Made by a program: the position numbers and the translations under genes. This document shows, piece by piece, positions 46,537 to 57,373 of a stretch of DNA of 64,000 nt. This stretch comes from Beaufortia kweichowensis (taxonomy: Eukaryota > Chordata > Actinopteri > Cypriniformes > Gastromyzontidae): NCBI GenBank assembly GCA_019155185.1, contig CM032794.1, positions 2,767,988-2,831,987 of the forward strand. Direction: 5' to 3'. The notes beneath the pieces were generated by a model. That model had not been told where the DNA came from. It was given only the letters and a program-made list of their open reading frames with translations, and made no database searches. Every line of letters starts with the position of its first letter. Position 1 is the first letter of the stretch.

Positions 46537-46893
46537 TAGGGGTGTAATGAAATGCTTGGCCCATGGTACTATAAAAGATACTGGGTTAACAATTAAGATT
46601 TTATCATGATTATTTAAACATATTTAAATGAATGGATTTATTTTTAAAACAGTAAAATATAACAAAATAACAAGTCAAAAATTACAAAAATTACTTGAAA
46701 GATTGAAGATTTACTTGAACCTTCTGTATGTAAATTAATAAAAGTTTTGTAGGTCTGTCACTGAAAAATAAGACATTATTTTTATAAAGGAAATTTAATA
46801 CTGCATTTCAACAGTTTTTAAACAATTGCCATAGCTTTATATACCTTATTTTTTTTGTATTGCGATATGTGATACAGATGTTTTACATTCCTA
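46537..46893. mobile_element. Possible worn transposon (GGGGTGTAAT ... TTACATTCCT)
   Basis: TAGGGGTGTAATGAAATG faces a weak inverse TTTTACATTCCTAG about 340 bp on. This resembles the AGGGGTGTAACG-ended elements of fish. The match is poor. Confidence 0.3.
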
Positions 46894-47138
46894 GAAGTTG
46901 GGCCTAAAAGTATAATATGCAATGTAAAAAATGGATAACTGTTTATTTACTTTTGTAACAAGTTAAAAGTATTAAAGGATACGTTGAAGTAAAAAGTTGA
47001 ATGTTTATTATATATAATTCTGCATAATTTTTTGATTATGCAGAAGCCACCTCACTTTCTAGATAACAGTACTGGCATTGGCTATTGAAAAACCTGATAA
47101 ATCACTAATATTTGTCTTCCTCTTTATTTCTCTGACAG

Positions 47139-48056
47139 TTGTGATGTCTTGAAGCAGCATTCAGCCCTTTTGAAGGATGTGCAGTGAGTGCTGATGGAAA
47201 CTTCTGCTCCAATATGAATGTTCATGATGTTGGTGGGAGACGACGCTTCGAGGACTCCGAGTTCACCCTGCGCATCTACCCTGGGGTCATCGCAGAGGGC
47301 ACCATCTACTGCCCCGTCACTGCCCGTAAGATCACTTCAGCCGCCGAGGTCATCGAGCATGTCATCGACCGACTGCGGCTGGATCGGACGAAATGCTACG
47401 TCCTGGCGGAGGTGAAGGAGTTCGGTGGGGAAGAATGGATCCTCAACCCTACCGACTGTCCCGTCCAGCGCATGATGCTGTGGCCTCGCATGGCCCTGGA
47501 GAACCGTTTCAGCGGCGAGGACTACCGTTTCCTGCTGCGGGAGAAGAACCTCGACGGCTCCATCCACTACGGCAGCCTGCAGATGTGGTTGCAGGTCACC
47601 GAGGAGCGACGGCGCATGGTGGAACGAGGCTTTCTCCCGCAGCCCTTGGCGAAGGACTACGACGATCTCTGCAATCTGCCGGATCTCAATGAGAAAACGC
47701 TGCTGGATAATCTGCGCAGTCGCTTCAAGCAGGAGAAAATCTACACCTATGTGGGCAGTATCCTCATAGTCATTAACCCATTTAAGTTCCTGCCAATCTA
47801 TAACCCTAAATATGTTAAGATGTACGATAATCACCAGCTGGGGAAGCTAGAGCCACACATTTACGCAGTGGCCGACGTGGCCTACCATGCTATGCTGCAG
47901 CGGAAGCAGAATCAATGCATCGTTATTTCTGGGGAAAGCGGCTCAGGCAAGACCCAGAGCACCAACTTTCTCATCCATCATCTCACGGCTCTCAGTCAGA
48001 AAGGCTTCGCTAGTGGAGTGGAGCAGATCATTCTGGGTGCTGGACCTGTGCTGGAG
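47139..48056 (+). CDS. myo9a: Unconventional myosin-IXa, first coding exon (partial gene)
   Basis: Myosin IXa is a single-headed processive motor whose tail carries a RhoGAP domain, so it moves along actin and turns off Rho. This exon (acceptor TCTGACAG at 47131-47138, donor GTAAGA at 48057) codes 281 residues from the ATG at 47214 ([17 protein letters not shown]). Residues about 14-112 form the N-terminal Ras-association-like domain ([22 protein letters not shown]). The motor starts near residue 145 ([16 protein letters not shown]), with [14 protein letters not shown] and the P-loop GESGSGKT at residues 240-247. The exon ends at AGPVLE in phase 0. The GTG-started frame 10 codons upstream is not used in the call, because the ATG matches the family start. 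The rest of the motor, neck, C1 and RhoGAP parts lie beyond the window. Which fish paralogue (a or b) cannot be decided. Confidence 0.95.
47144..47217 (+). promoter_or_regulatory. myo9a: Three upstream ORFs in the myo9a leader
   Basis: In the 75 nt between the acceptor and the main ATG there are three AUGs: 47144 (MS, stop at 47150), 47177 (MCSEC, stop 47192-47194) and 47194 (METSAPI, stop TGA 47215-47217). The last one overlaps the main ATG (47214-47216) as ATGA. The second and third uORFs also share a base at the TGATG junction (47192-47196). Such a layout usually lowers or regulates main-ORF translation. Confidence 0.7.
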
Positions 48057-48067
48057 GTAAGACGTGA

Positions 48068-48155
48068 TTACATTTATGCATTTGGCAGATGCTTTTCTCT
48101 AAAGTGACTTGCAGTGCATTAAAGGTTGTGTGTTCCAGGAAATTGAATCCATAAC
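48068..48155 (-). mobile_element. SINE fragment abutting the myo9a splice donor
   Basis: TTACATTTATGCATTTGGCA, GATGCTTTTCTCTAAAGTGACTT, then GGAAATTGAATCC (B-box complement). It begins about 11 nt after the GT of the coding exon's donor at 48057. Confidence 0.75.
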
Positions 48156-49840
48156 TTATATATTGTCATATTTATAATTCATATAAACAAATGTATAATG
48201 GGATCTCACCTGAAGTTTATTTAATGCCTGTTTATTAACTTCTTATTTTGTTCCAGGGTTTTTATGTTTGCCGTCAAAGTTTATATCCATAATTCTGATT
48301 AAATACTGATAAAGCAGTAGCGAGGAGCCAAAGGTTCAGTTTGACAAAATCAAGAAAGAAGTTTTTTAAGGGATGTACATTTTTTTCACAGAACAGTCGT
48401 CATAGCTCTAGGATACATATCTTACTTTTTCATTGCAAAATGAGATGCATTGATATCTGCACACCCATATTATTCAACCTACAGTATCGAGTGACTCGAC
48501 AGAAGGTCCATCATAGCGTAATATTTATTGGCATGTTAATAAATGTGGCATCTGTGGTCCATTCTTGTTGTGTCAGTATGACTAGCTTAGTAAATCCCAT
48601 TTGAATTACCTGTATATCAAACATCAGATATGTTCTGATTTTGTCACTTGCACATAATTGTCGCTTTCATTGACGAACAGAAAAGTTGTTGTGTTGCACC
48701 TGATAAAGATATGATTTTATACTGTTGCTGTAGTCATACTTTCTACCTTTTAAGGTATAAATTAACAGTTGGGTGTCTGTTTGAAATACTCAATATCATC
48801 CGTTCAGTAATCTGTGTTATTGTGATTAGCTTTCAGGTGTTTATTGTGCTGTGTGACCTACATAATCCCATGAAGGATAATATCTTCCTTCATAGGTCCA
48901 CTGCTGGCCATGCGATAGACTGTTGACAGAATGAATCAAAGAAAGTGCCAGTGAGTTTAAAGCTGGTTTCGTACATTCCAGCGATGCCTGTAATTCCACT
49001 TTGTCGCAGAGTTTGTGCACAATGCCTTTGTGGATATGTTCTGTGGTTTGAGTCATCCGTGCTGTGTGATGTCACAGAGTTATGTTTTTGGCATGAGTGT
49101 TGAAGTGGTATAGTTGTTTTGTATTTTACACAGTTATCCAAGATACCATTAGATACCATGAAATAATCATTGACTCGTTGCTTTAATAAAATGTTGGTTT
49201 TATAGTAACAGCAATTTGATCATAATAATAATCATTATTATGTGCGTTTGATATAGAATTTAATACAAGAGCTGTTTTAATATACAGCGATGTGCGGTCA
49301 CAGGTATGCATGTTGCTATTTTGTTTACTTGTCAAACAAAGATTGTCCTTTTAGATTTTGAAACTGGATTGGTCTGTTTTATAAATAAAAAGGTTTTTAT
49401 ACTTTTATAAGTTTGCTTTTTTGTTTATTTCTAGTCTAAAGTATGGACTCAAGTTTAGACAGATTTCATGCGACACAAATGGAAATGAGGTTTTGTGTAC
49501 CTTCGTGTCATTTAGTCTACAATTCATACTGTATGCTTTTCCAAATTATTCATTTATTTGAATTGAATTTGTATTATTTGACCCATAGAATCTTTAATTT
49601 TTTAAATTGCCCTCCACAGGCTTACTAAAAGGCTAATGTTTAAGCATGTGGGTTAATGTCCAGCCATCTGGCACAGTTGAATTGCTCTTGAGTGGATACG
49701 ACTGGTTTTAATTGTTTGCAGAGAGAGATTGTGTAACTGCTCATTACTGATTAATGTAAAGCGCGTGGAGTGTCTGAGCTTACACACTTTACTTCCTCTT
49801 TATCCACATGGAGGTGATGCATCTGTCAGGTCTGCTAATG

Positions 49841-49868
<28 letters not shown>
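49841..49868. repeat. (AC)n microsatellite
   Basis: Fourteen AC units with one end variant, in myo9a intron 2. Confidence 0.95.
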
Positions 49869-49871
<3 letters not shown>

Positions 49872-52554
49872 AAGGTGTTGTGCTGAAATTAAATTGAGAT
49901 TTTTTGAGGGCTTGATGGCATATAACGCTTTCCTCTTCTTTAGCAGGTTATTGTATGAAGTTATAATCCTCTCTAAAGCTTAACATTTCTGCTCGAGTGA
50001 TAATATCTGTTTCAAAGGCTCATCAAGCGCTGGAGTTCTGCCAGAGCAGTAGCTTTGATAGTTGGGAGTAACTGTTATGAGTTGGCTAATATGTACTGTG
50101 GATTATTCATCCAACAAACCCGCTGTGATGTTTAAAGGACTGTTGACTCAATACTCGGGATTTGTGTGCCATTGCTGTCTTTAGTCCAGGCAGTATTTCA
50201 TTGTTACTGATGGGACAGTTAAAGCTTGGAAATGCAATTTCACTTTTTGTAGGGTTTCTTCAGAGTTACTCTTGGTTGAAAATGTGTTTTTAAGGCAGCT
50301 AAGTGGTCAGTGGGGTACTTTATCGTTTTAAGTTTTAGTATTAGTTCTAATTTATGAAACGTGCAAATGAATTGTGTGTGTGAGGTAAGGTTGTCTTGAC
50401 TATTTAGCGGTGTACTTAGGTTGGTTTCCAGGTCCGAGTCAGGCTTCCCAGTCCAACAGAAACATTCCAGCTCAAGTCATCAAAGAGTCGACCCGGGTCA
50501 CGGCATGGCAGTTCTTCATCACCACAATCTAATGAATATTTAATACCATCTGTTATTAGTACTAATGCGCTACTGGGATTATTGTGAATTACTGTTAACT
50601 CTGGGTGAGGTGCACAGACCGGGGGATTTACTGTACACCGACACTGTTGTTTTCATCCTCTTGGCTGATGAACGGCAAGCGTACTGAAGAAAATAACATA
50701 TTGACCGTAAGATGATGGAGGATTTAGCTTTTGGCATGAAATATCAATATTTTTGATGTGAATACTAAGTTATCGTGAAGTCCCATTGGAATAAAATCAT
50801 TTCGTCACAGTCACATGTCCTAATAATTTGTCATTTCCTTTCGTTCTGTCAATTTCCTTCGCATACAGTTTTTTGACATACAAAGTTGTTTATCTACAGA
50901 TCAGAATCCCTATAATAAGACATAAAACAATTACAATTGATTACCAAAAAGAATGACTCTGGATTCAGAGTAACTATTTGACCAGTAAACGCCCATGAAT
51001 GTTTCGGGATCATGATGGTAGATGTGATGTTTGTTCTTTTCTATGTTTAACTGTCTATTAACATTCACTTAGTTTTTCTCTTAATTTTGGTTTTGTTGTT
51101 GCTTACCAAAACAACAGCTAGTTTCAGCCAAGACATAATATTGTGGTATGGGGAACTGTAAATGTTTGTATGCCAGGGTTGTTTTTACGGTGTGCTCATT
51201 ATTTGGATGGGTCTGTTTTGAGTCTGATTACATTCTTAGACTTCTAACATGGAGTATTTTGTGCAGTCCAAAACAGTTTGTTTCTCTCACGAGTAAAATC
51301 TCTGAGCTTCCAAAAAAGGCCTCCAAATAGAGGATTGACACTTATTTTTATAACCTAAAATACTCCTCAGTAGCTTAGACAAATCACTCAACGTGATCTT
51401 TGTTTGCATGGTTTGTTTTGCTTTTGCTGTTCACCTCCATAGATGTCTATAGACAGGCCTGTGTATATAATGTATTGTGTTAGTTAAACATTGCATAGTA
51501 AACACACTGTCTGTGCCAGTGAATGGCTTTCTTTTCTTTACAGCTGTGGTTTGTGCTTATTCAAACCGATCGAGCTTACTTTCTTTCTGTGTAGAAACGA
51601 CAGCACAATTAGTACCATAGGCATTGTGGATAACATGGTACTATTTCACTCCTTTGTATTTGGTATATACTGTAGTTTGACCTATACACGGCTGAAGGCA
51701 TGTCCTGTTTTTACTCAACAATGTCTCATTTTCAGTGTTTTATAGCTGTTTTATATTTTTCCTGTTCATTCACAGATAATGCACACATGTTTGTGAGGAC
51801 CACGCTTGCGTAATATTAAAAGCCCTAATGAGCCCAGATGTTGGAGAACTTAAAAGTTAAAAATTGTAACTTTCTTAATTGTGTAGAAAAGTATGTTCTT
51901 GTCACCTGTTATGTATCCTCCTGCATTTGAATTTGGTTTTTGAGCGAAACGCTGGCCTCTGTCATGCCATTCTTTTGTGTAACTTTGACTTTCTATGCAT
52001 ATAACACACATACTGTAGGTAACAGGAGTGTTTCCACCCTGTTAAGAATAAATCTGAGGAATGCTTCCTGCTGTGAGACTAGTGTGACATCTAAACATTC
52101 ACTTAAAGAGATTGTATAATAGTCTTTGTGTTGTGCAGACGCTTTTGTAGTGAGTTATAGTTTCAATTTCATTGCCACTTTACTCTTACTGGAGATTGTT
52201 TTGATGTTTAACAATCCAGTGCAGAGGTCACCAGTTCCGGATACTGGATTGCCTCCACACGGACCGCTACCCAATTCTCATAAATGTTTTATTTTTGACA
52301 TACAGTTTTTAAAGTAGATTTTTTCTTCACACATAACATTTTCCTTTGAACCCTGCAAAGGTGCAAAGGAAGGCCATGAAAATATTATGCAGTACTATTG
52401 ACTTCTGAGGCAGTCTATAAGTGAATTACACCTGGTGAACAGAAAGAAAGGAGTTCTATTCAAGCTAAATATTAAATTTTTTTGCGTTATATAATTTTAC
52501 ATAGAGGTTCCTCCCATCCTAATTATCGAACCTGATGTTATGGGAATTTGTATG

Positions 52555-52745
52555 TATTTTACGAGGTGGCTGATTCTTATGAATTTGTAAAATGTGAATT
52601 GTACAAAAACACATGATTATTACAAAAAAAAACAGTGATAAAGGCCCACCCCTAACCTCAACCTCATTGCAGAGAAGGAAAATTATACAAAAATGTACTC
52701 GTAATATCGTACAAATTCATACGAATTGGCCACCTAGTAAAAGAT
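52555..52745. mobile_element. Foldback element with ACGAGGTGGC ends
   Basis: TTTTACGAGGTGGCTGATTC at the start faces GAATTGGCCACCTAGTAAAA at the end, with CCCACCCCTAACCTCAACCTC inside. This is a typical cyprinid non-autonomous element of about 190 bp. Confidence 0.8.
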
Positions 52746-53189
52746 GTACAACTTCCCGTATGAAATTTTTCTATGAAAAATTCTAAAATACTTGTTTTCT
52801 GTACACAAAATTTGGCTTGATATGAGATAAACTGTAAGTTATTGTTGAGCTGATCATTGCTAGGAAGTAAATTTAGACTTTTGAATCATCAACATATTAG
52901 GCCGTGTCGCTTCCCCCAATCAAATAATTTCTTCCGTTTGCAGTCGTTCTGCGATGTTTCCATCATGGCCTCTGTGAGTTCACCGTGCGGCAGGCAGATA
53001 CCTGCAAATCACAGCGGGGTTCTGGAGGGAATCCCTGTGTTTGTCTGAAAGTCTAACAGCTTATCACATTCTCAGAGCTGCGGGTGGGATATTTTACTGT
53101 TGTATATTGACCTTCCCTCCTTCAGCGGCCAGCCGGCCCCATGTGATGATGAGTGTAGCCTTTCTGTTGACCACCTGTTGTATCGTTCT

Positions 53190-53425
53190 GTTTAAAGAAG
53201 TAGTTTACCCATATATGAAAATATTCTCGCTCTCATATCATATCAGCTGTATGTGACTTCACTTCTTCAGTTATTGAAATGCTGTAATGTTGTATTCTTA
53301 AATGGGAGCTACAATGTTGAAGCTTCAAAACAAGGACATACATCCATCGTTATAGTAATTCAAATGACTCCAGTTAATTATTAAATGTCTTCTGAAGTCA
53401 AACAAATTTCTTTGAAGACCCAGTG
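53190..53425. mobile_element. Cyprinid-type MITE remnant
   Basis: GTTTAAAGAAGTAGTTTACC, then ATGTTGAAGCTTCAAAACAA, ATGACTCCAGTTAATTATTA and AATGTCTTCTGAAGT, in the order seen in the longer form of the TTCACCCAAAAATGA repeat group. Confidence 0.65.
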
Positions 53426-54002
53426 GCTTATGTTTTATATAAATGTATTATGATTTGCCAATAGCGCATAATCGGTTCATGTCAGCAGGTTAAATTGTGA
53501 GTGCGGGTCTGTGCGGATATATACTTGCGTGGGAAAATTTCCAAAGCTAATCTATCTGAGCCGGAGTAAAATCAGAAACAGAGATAGTAGAGCTGGATGT
53601 GATCCAGCCTCGCCCCGCTGAAGCTGATAACGCGCCTTCTTTGGATTTCTGAGATATTTTGGGCATTACAGTGATACAGTAGCTGGTCTCTTCATGCTTT
53701 ACATCATTTTGAGGATTAAGTTGAGTCAGATAAAGATCAGGGAGCAGAAAGTGTCATGCTAATTGTGTCAAATTCAGCTAATAAATTGTAGGAGAATGAT
53801 TTAGATTTTGTAGTGGGTCTTGTTGGGATGGTTTCATAGAAAACGTTCATGCACAGTAATGGAAAACACTTTATGCTTTAAAGCATGTTCACTTCAGTCT
53901 GGTGGAATCAAATGTCTGAGGATCAGAATGCTGTAAAATGTCAACAATATGTCATTCATATATCAGGACCAATTAATAGTCATATATGCAAAGTGACCAA
54001 AT

Positions 54003-54125
54003 TTTTGCATTGGAATTAATCCATTTGGAAGACAGTTTGACTCAATGATAAAAGATTTTATTTATGTGTATGTGTTTCCTGGGAATTGAATCTGTGACCT
54101 TGACGTTGCTCTCACCATGCTTGAA
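54003..54125 (-). mobile_element. Worn SINE, minus orientation
   Basis: GCATTGGAATTAATCCATTTGG and AGACAGTTTGACTCAATGAT, then GGGAATTGAATCTGTGACCTT (B-box complement) and CGTTGCTCTCACCATGC. Only the general order is kept. Confidence 0.5.
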
Positions 54126-54979
54126 CTTTTACATGCATATGAATCCTATCCTGGGTTTTGAGCTATTGCTTTATTTAGCCATTTGTACAACAAAAAGTTG
54201 TAGGAGTTTTTCTTCCTGATGAACTGCTCTTGAGCTGATAAGTGTCAGGTAGTTTAGGGAGCTCATTGCTTTGTTTTTGTCTCCCGTCTGTTAAGGGTTT
54301 TACGCTACATTCCTGGTGGGTTTGGGAATCTTCTCCTCACACTTTAGCTTGTATCATGGCTTTCTTCTTTCTGTCCACAGCCTGTCAGTTTACCTAGACC
54401 TTAAAGATGGCCTTCCCTTAGCACTGATAACTGCCATCAGCGGACGGATTTATTCCTGTTGACCAAACCATAAGCAATAGAACAACATGTTTAAATGTCA
54501 CGTTTACACAATACACAGCCGTGCACATTTTTTAGAAGGCAGGAATGGCATGCAAGTTGCTTTATTTACTGAAGGAGAAACACTTACCTCATGTCCTTGA
54601 CTTGGTCATCATGTTTGTTTATGGTTGGGGATTGTGTAACTCTGCATTTTCTGTCGTGATTTAAATGTTTTAGTTATATTTTTCTTCTAAGTATGTGTTA
54701 GGATCAGTATCACTAAGCCTGTGGTGTGGTAACTTGTATTTGCACAGTTTCGTGTGTGTGTGTTAAACGGACTGTTATCTGTGTACTCGGATAAAGGCCT
54801 GAGATATAAAGGGAGAAATTTACCTAGTGCTTGACTTCCTCTTACATATAAAGTTAACCAGAGCTTATAAAAGTTTAAACGGAATCACATATTATGTACA
54901 TATATCATTCTATGAGAAAACTTCATTTTGAATTGAACTTTTTTTAAGCTTTTTAGCACTTGTGCCACACATTGAAAAG

Positions 54980-55400
54980 CAAAAGATATCGCCACTTTTA
55001 TTCTTTAATGTCAACAAAAGCTGAATGAAAATCCAAAGTTTTTGGTTTTTAAAATACAGTCAGATTGTATTGCTTGTTTAACATACAGTATATTATTGAA
55101 ACATGATCTCCAAAACTTCCGTCTTTACCTATTCAGGTAGTACACTTGACCTGCCCAATATGGCTTCCAAATGATCTTTACATCTTAAAAAGTGCTGGCA
55201 CTGTAATTCTTTAGTTTCAGGTAAAGTTAGTGCTGAATAAAAATCCTATTTTATGATACATTTAGATTGTATTGTTGGTTTAACGTAGGTCATTGAAACA
55301 TATTCTTCAAGCCGTTCTGTCTTTTCTTATTGAAGTAGTGAACTTGACCTGCCCAATATGGCCTCCAAATGAACTTAACATCTCTTACAAAGGTTTTGCT
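54980..55400 (+). repeat. Local tandem duplication, two ~205-bp units
   Basis: Unit 1 (about 54980-55192) and unit 2 (about 55193-55400) share in the same order: TATTCTTTA/AATTCTTTA, GCTGAATGAAAATCC/GCTGAATAAAAATCC, AGATTGTATTG, GTTTAAC, ATTGAAACAT, and CTTGACCTGCCCAATATGGC followed by TCCAAATGA. Confidence 0.8.
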
Positions 55401-55713
55401 CACAGCAGAGTTTATATAAGCACTCTGCGCTAACCCTTGTGACAACCATATTGGCAGCATCAGTCTCTGTGTAGTAACGGCTGCCAGAGACAAAAGGCCT
55501 TAGTAAGACTGTGTGTAGCGTGTAATGGGGTCAGTGGGGTTAGGCTTTACCCTGGCACAGGGCCCAACACACACACAAACACAGCCTGATATGAGATAAC
55601 ACGTCATTGCTCTGTGCCAAAACACACGCTTATATACATGCATTGGAATCAGAGTTGAGGTTGGAGGTTGGAAATTATCTGTTGAAGGGTTTTTTTCATG
55701 GGACACTTGCTGC

Positions 55714-55802
55714 ATTTACAGACTGTGACAGATCATTGAGCTCCATGTGATGCAGTCACTGTATCGATGCATGATCGATACAGTGAATCCATTTACAGAC
55801 TG
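55714..55802. repeat. Perfect 13-bp hairpin flanked by direct repeats
   Basis: Arms 55756-55768 (TCACTGTATCGAT) and 55774-55786 (ATCGATACAGTGA) with a 5-nt loop GCATG. The 13-mer CATTTACAGACTG occurs just before (about 55714) and just after (about 55790), each followed shortly by GTGAC. Confidence 0.85.
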
Positions 55803-57092
55803 CAGCTGTGACCAGAGGCAAGGTCACATCTGTCCATGTGATCTTCCGGCCCAACCCATAACGACATCATGACAGCCGTCAGCTACTTTTAAGTCCTTTG
55901 AATTAAATTTTAATTTAACACATTTTATATTAGTATCCATATTAGTATATGATCTTTTTCTGTCTATTAGTCAGATATTGCCAGGAAATGGAAATTTATG
56001 TTTATTTATATTTCATATTTAAATTATTTAAAGTAGGCCTGTGAGTTTTTCTATGGCAGATTTAAAAAGTACTAAATACAATAGTTACTAGTGTGTATAT
56101 CTTCAAATGGACATTTATGTTTAAATAACGTTGAAATATTGTTTCAGTTTGTTTTGAACTAGGGCAGATTTAGATTTTTAGACTTCTGCCTGGTTTTCAC
56201 AGACAGGGTCACATATATTCCAATATTTAACAAGTTTACGCTTATCACGTTTTACTTCAATATCATTCAGCCCTTATTTTAACAAAAAATTTAGCTTTTA
56301 CATTTACACATATCAGTGTTCCAAATTGACATGTTTTTCCGATTTCACGGCCGATGCCCACAATGCTGCAGTTCCTCTGTGACAAAAGCTCAGCTGCTCC
56401 TGGATGTAACATTATCCAAATCTGCATCATTTTCCACAGTCAGATGCACAGCGGGAGGGAGGATAGTGTCGGTCAGATGGGGTCATTCCTCTGAACAATG
56501 TGTTTTTGTTGTGGTTGTGCTGGTGGGTGACTGAAGGAATGGCTGAACCTCTGTGTGAGTGAGTGCTGATGATCTAGTTATCTGGATCAATGATTCATCT
56601 GGACCACTGCACTGTACAGCTTTGGAAACCACTACCAGATGAACTCTCACCCGTGTCCTCCTTTTCCACCTCCTTTAGCCCTGACAGTATAGTTACAGTA
56701 GCTATAATCTGCACTAAAGTTCAATAATTAACACTGGCCACATATGTTATACATTTATTTGGGTTGACTTTTTTTTAAAATCTTGATGCATTTCTTAATG
56801 CACAAGGCAGAGACAGTACAGTAAAATCCGTGCCGTCAACAGTGGTTTTGGCTTTTGCTGAAAGTGGCTGGTCACAGATGTCAATAACAGATGGGTTTAT
56901 TGATGCATTAGTTGAGGACTTTGTGCTAATAGCTTCCTGATAATGTCAGAATGACTTCTGAATAATACAACATTATTTGACCCACGTGGAAATTATATCT
57001 GTTCCATTACACTTGCAAAAGTGCTCATAAAACTTTAGTATTGATTAACTGTCTGTATGAGCCAGTGGTGTTTTCTGTTTTAAAAACAAAAA

Positions 57093-57373
57093 TGTGACCC
57101 TGTCTGTAAGGTCCAGAGTAAAGTCTCACAATGTAATTGAGATTAAGAGCATCAAAGTTGGTCATCGCCATAAAGTGATGAAAATGGGTAATGCATTTTA
57201 TTTATTGTACTGAAATTAATGGTTTTGAATACTAACATTACATTTTGTTTTTTGCACAAAAAATATTTTAATCGTTGACATGGGCATATGTAGATTGATT
57301 TTATGTAGAAACAGCAAATCACAACTTTTTAAAAACAACTTTAGCTAGATTTGTTTTACAGGCAGGGTTACAT
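57093..57373. mobile_element. Foldback element with TGTGACCCTGTCTGTAA ends
   Basis: TGTGACCCTGTCTGTAA at the start faces TTTACAGGCAGGGTTACA at the end. Related single ends (CACAGACAGGGTCACA) occur near 56197-56212 and 60508-60523. Confidence 0.7.

Larger units (their letters stand above)
31664..47138 (+). other. myo9a: myo9a intron 1 (about 15.5 kb)
   Basis: No coding exon could be supported on either strand. The open frames here are short and show no protein character. Contents: a hAT-type element (36294-36775), SINE copies (36904-37019, 42566-42700), a CTATAGTA-type foldback (39290-39460), a long TCTG/TCTA array (43652-44244), and a possible worn element at 46537-46893. The remainder is unique AT-rich intron. 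Confidence 0.6.

Noticed and set aside
47184..47213. Myosin start ten codons earlier at a GTG
   Set aside because: The ATG at 47214 gives the family N-terminus ([11 protein letters not shown] soon after Met). The upstream codons show no such support and are crossed by a uORF.
47337..47834. 165-codon minus-strand frame and overlapping plus-strand frames in the myo9a exon
   Set aside because: They mirror a GC-rich, strongly conserved coding exon. Only the myosin frame has family motifs.
48072..48110. Possible next myo9a exon (GCATTTGGCAGATGC reads AFGRC, like the expected AFGNAKT)
   Set aside because: It is the SINE tail (ATGCATTTGGCAGATGCTTT) found elsewhere in the window. It has no acceptor and the likeness stops after three residues.
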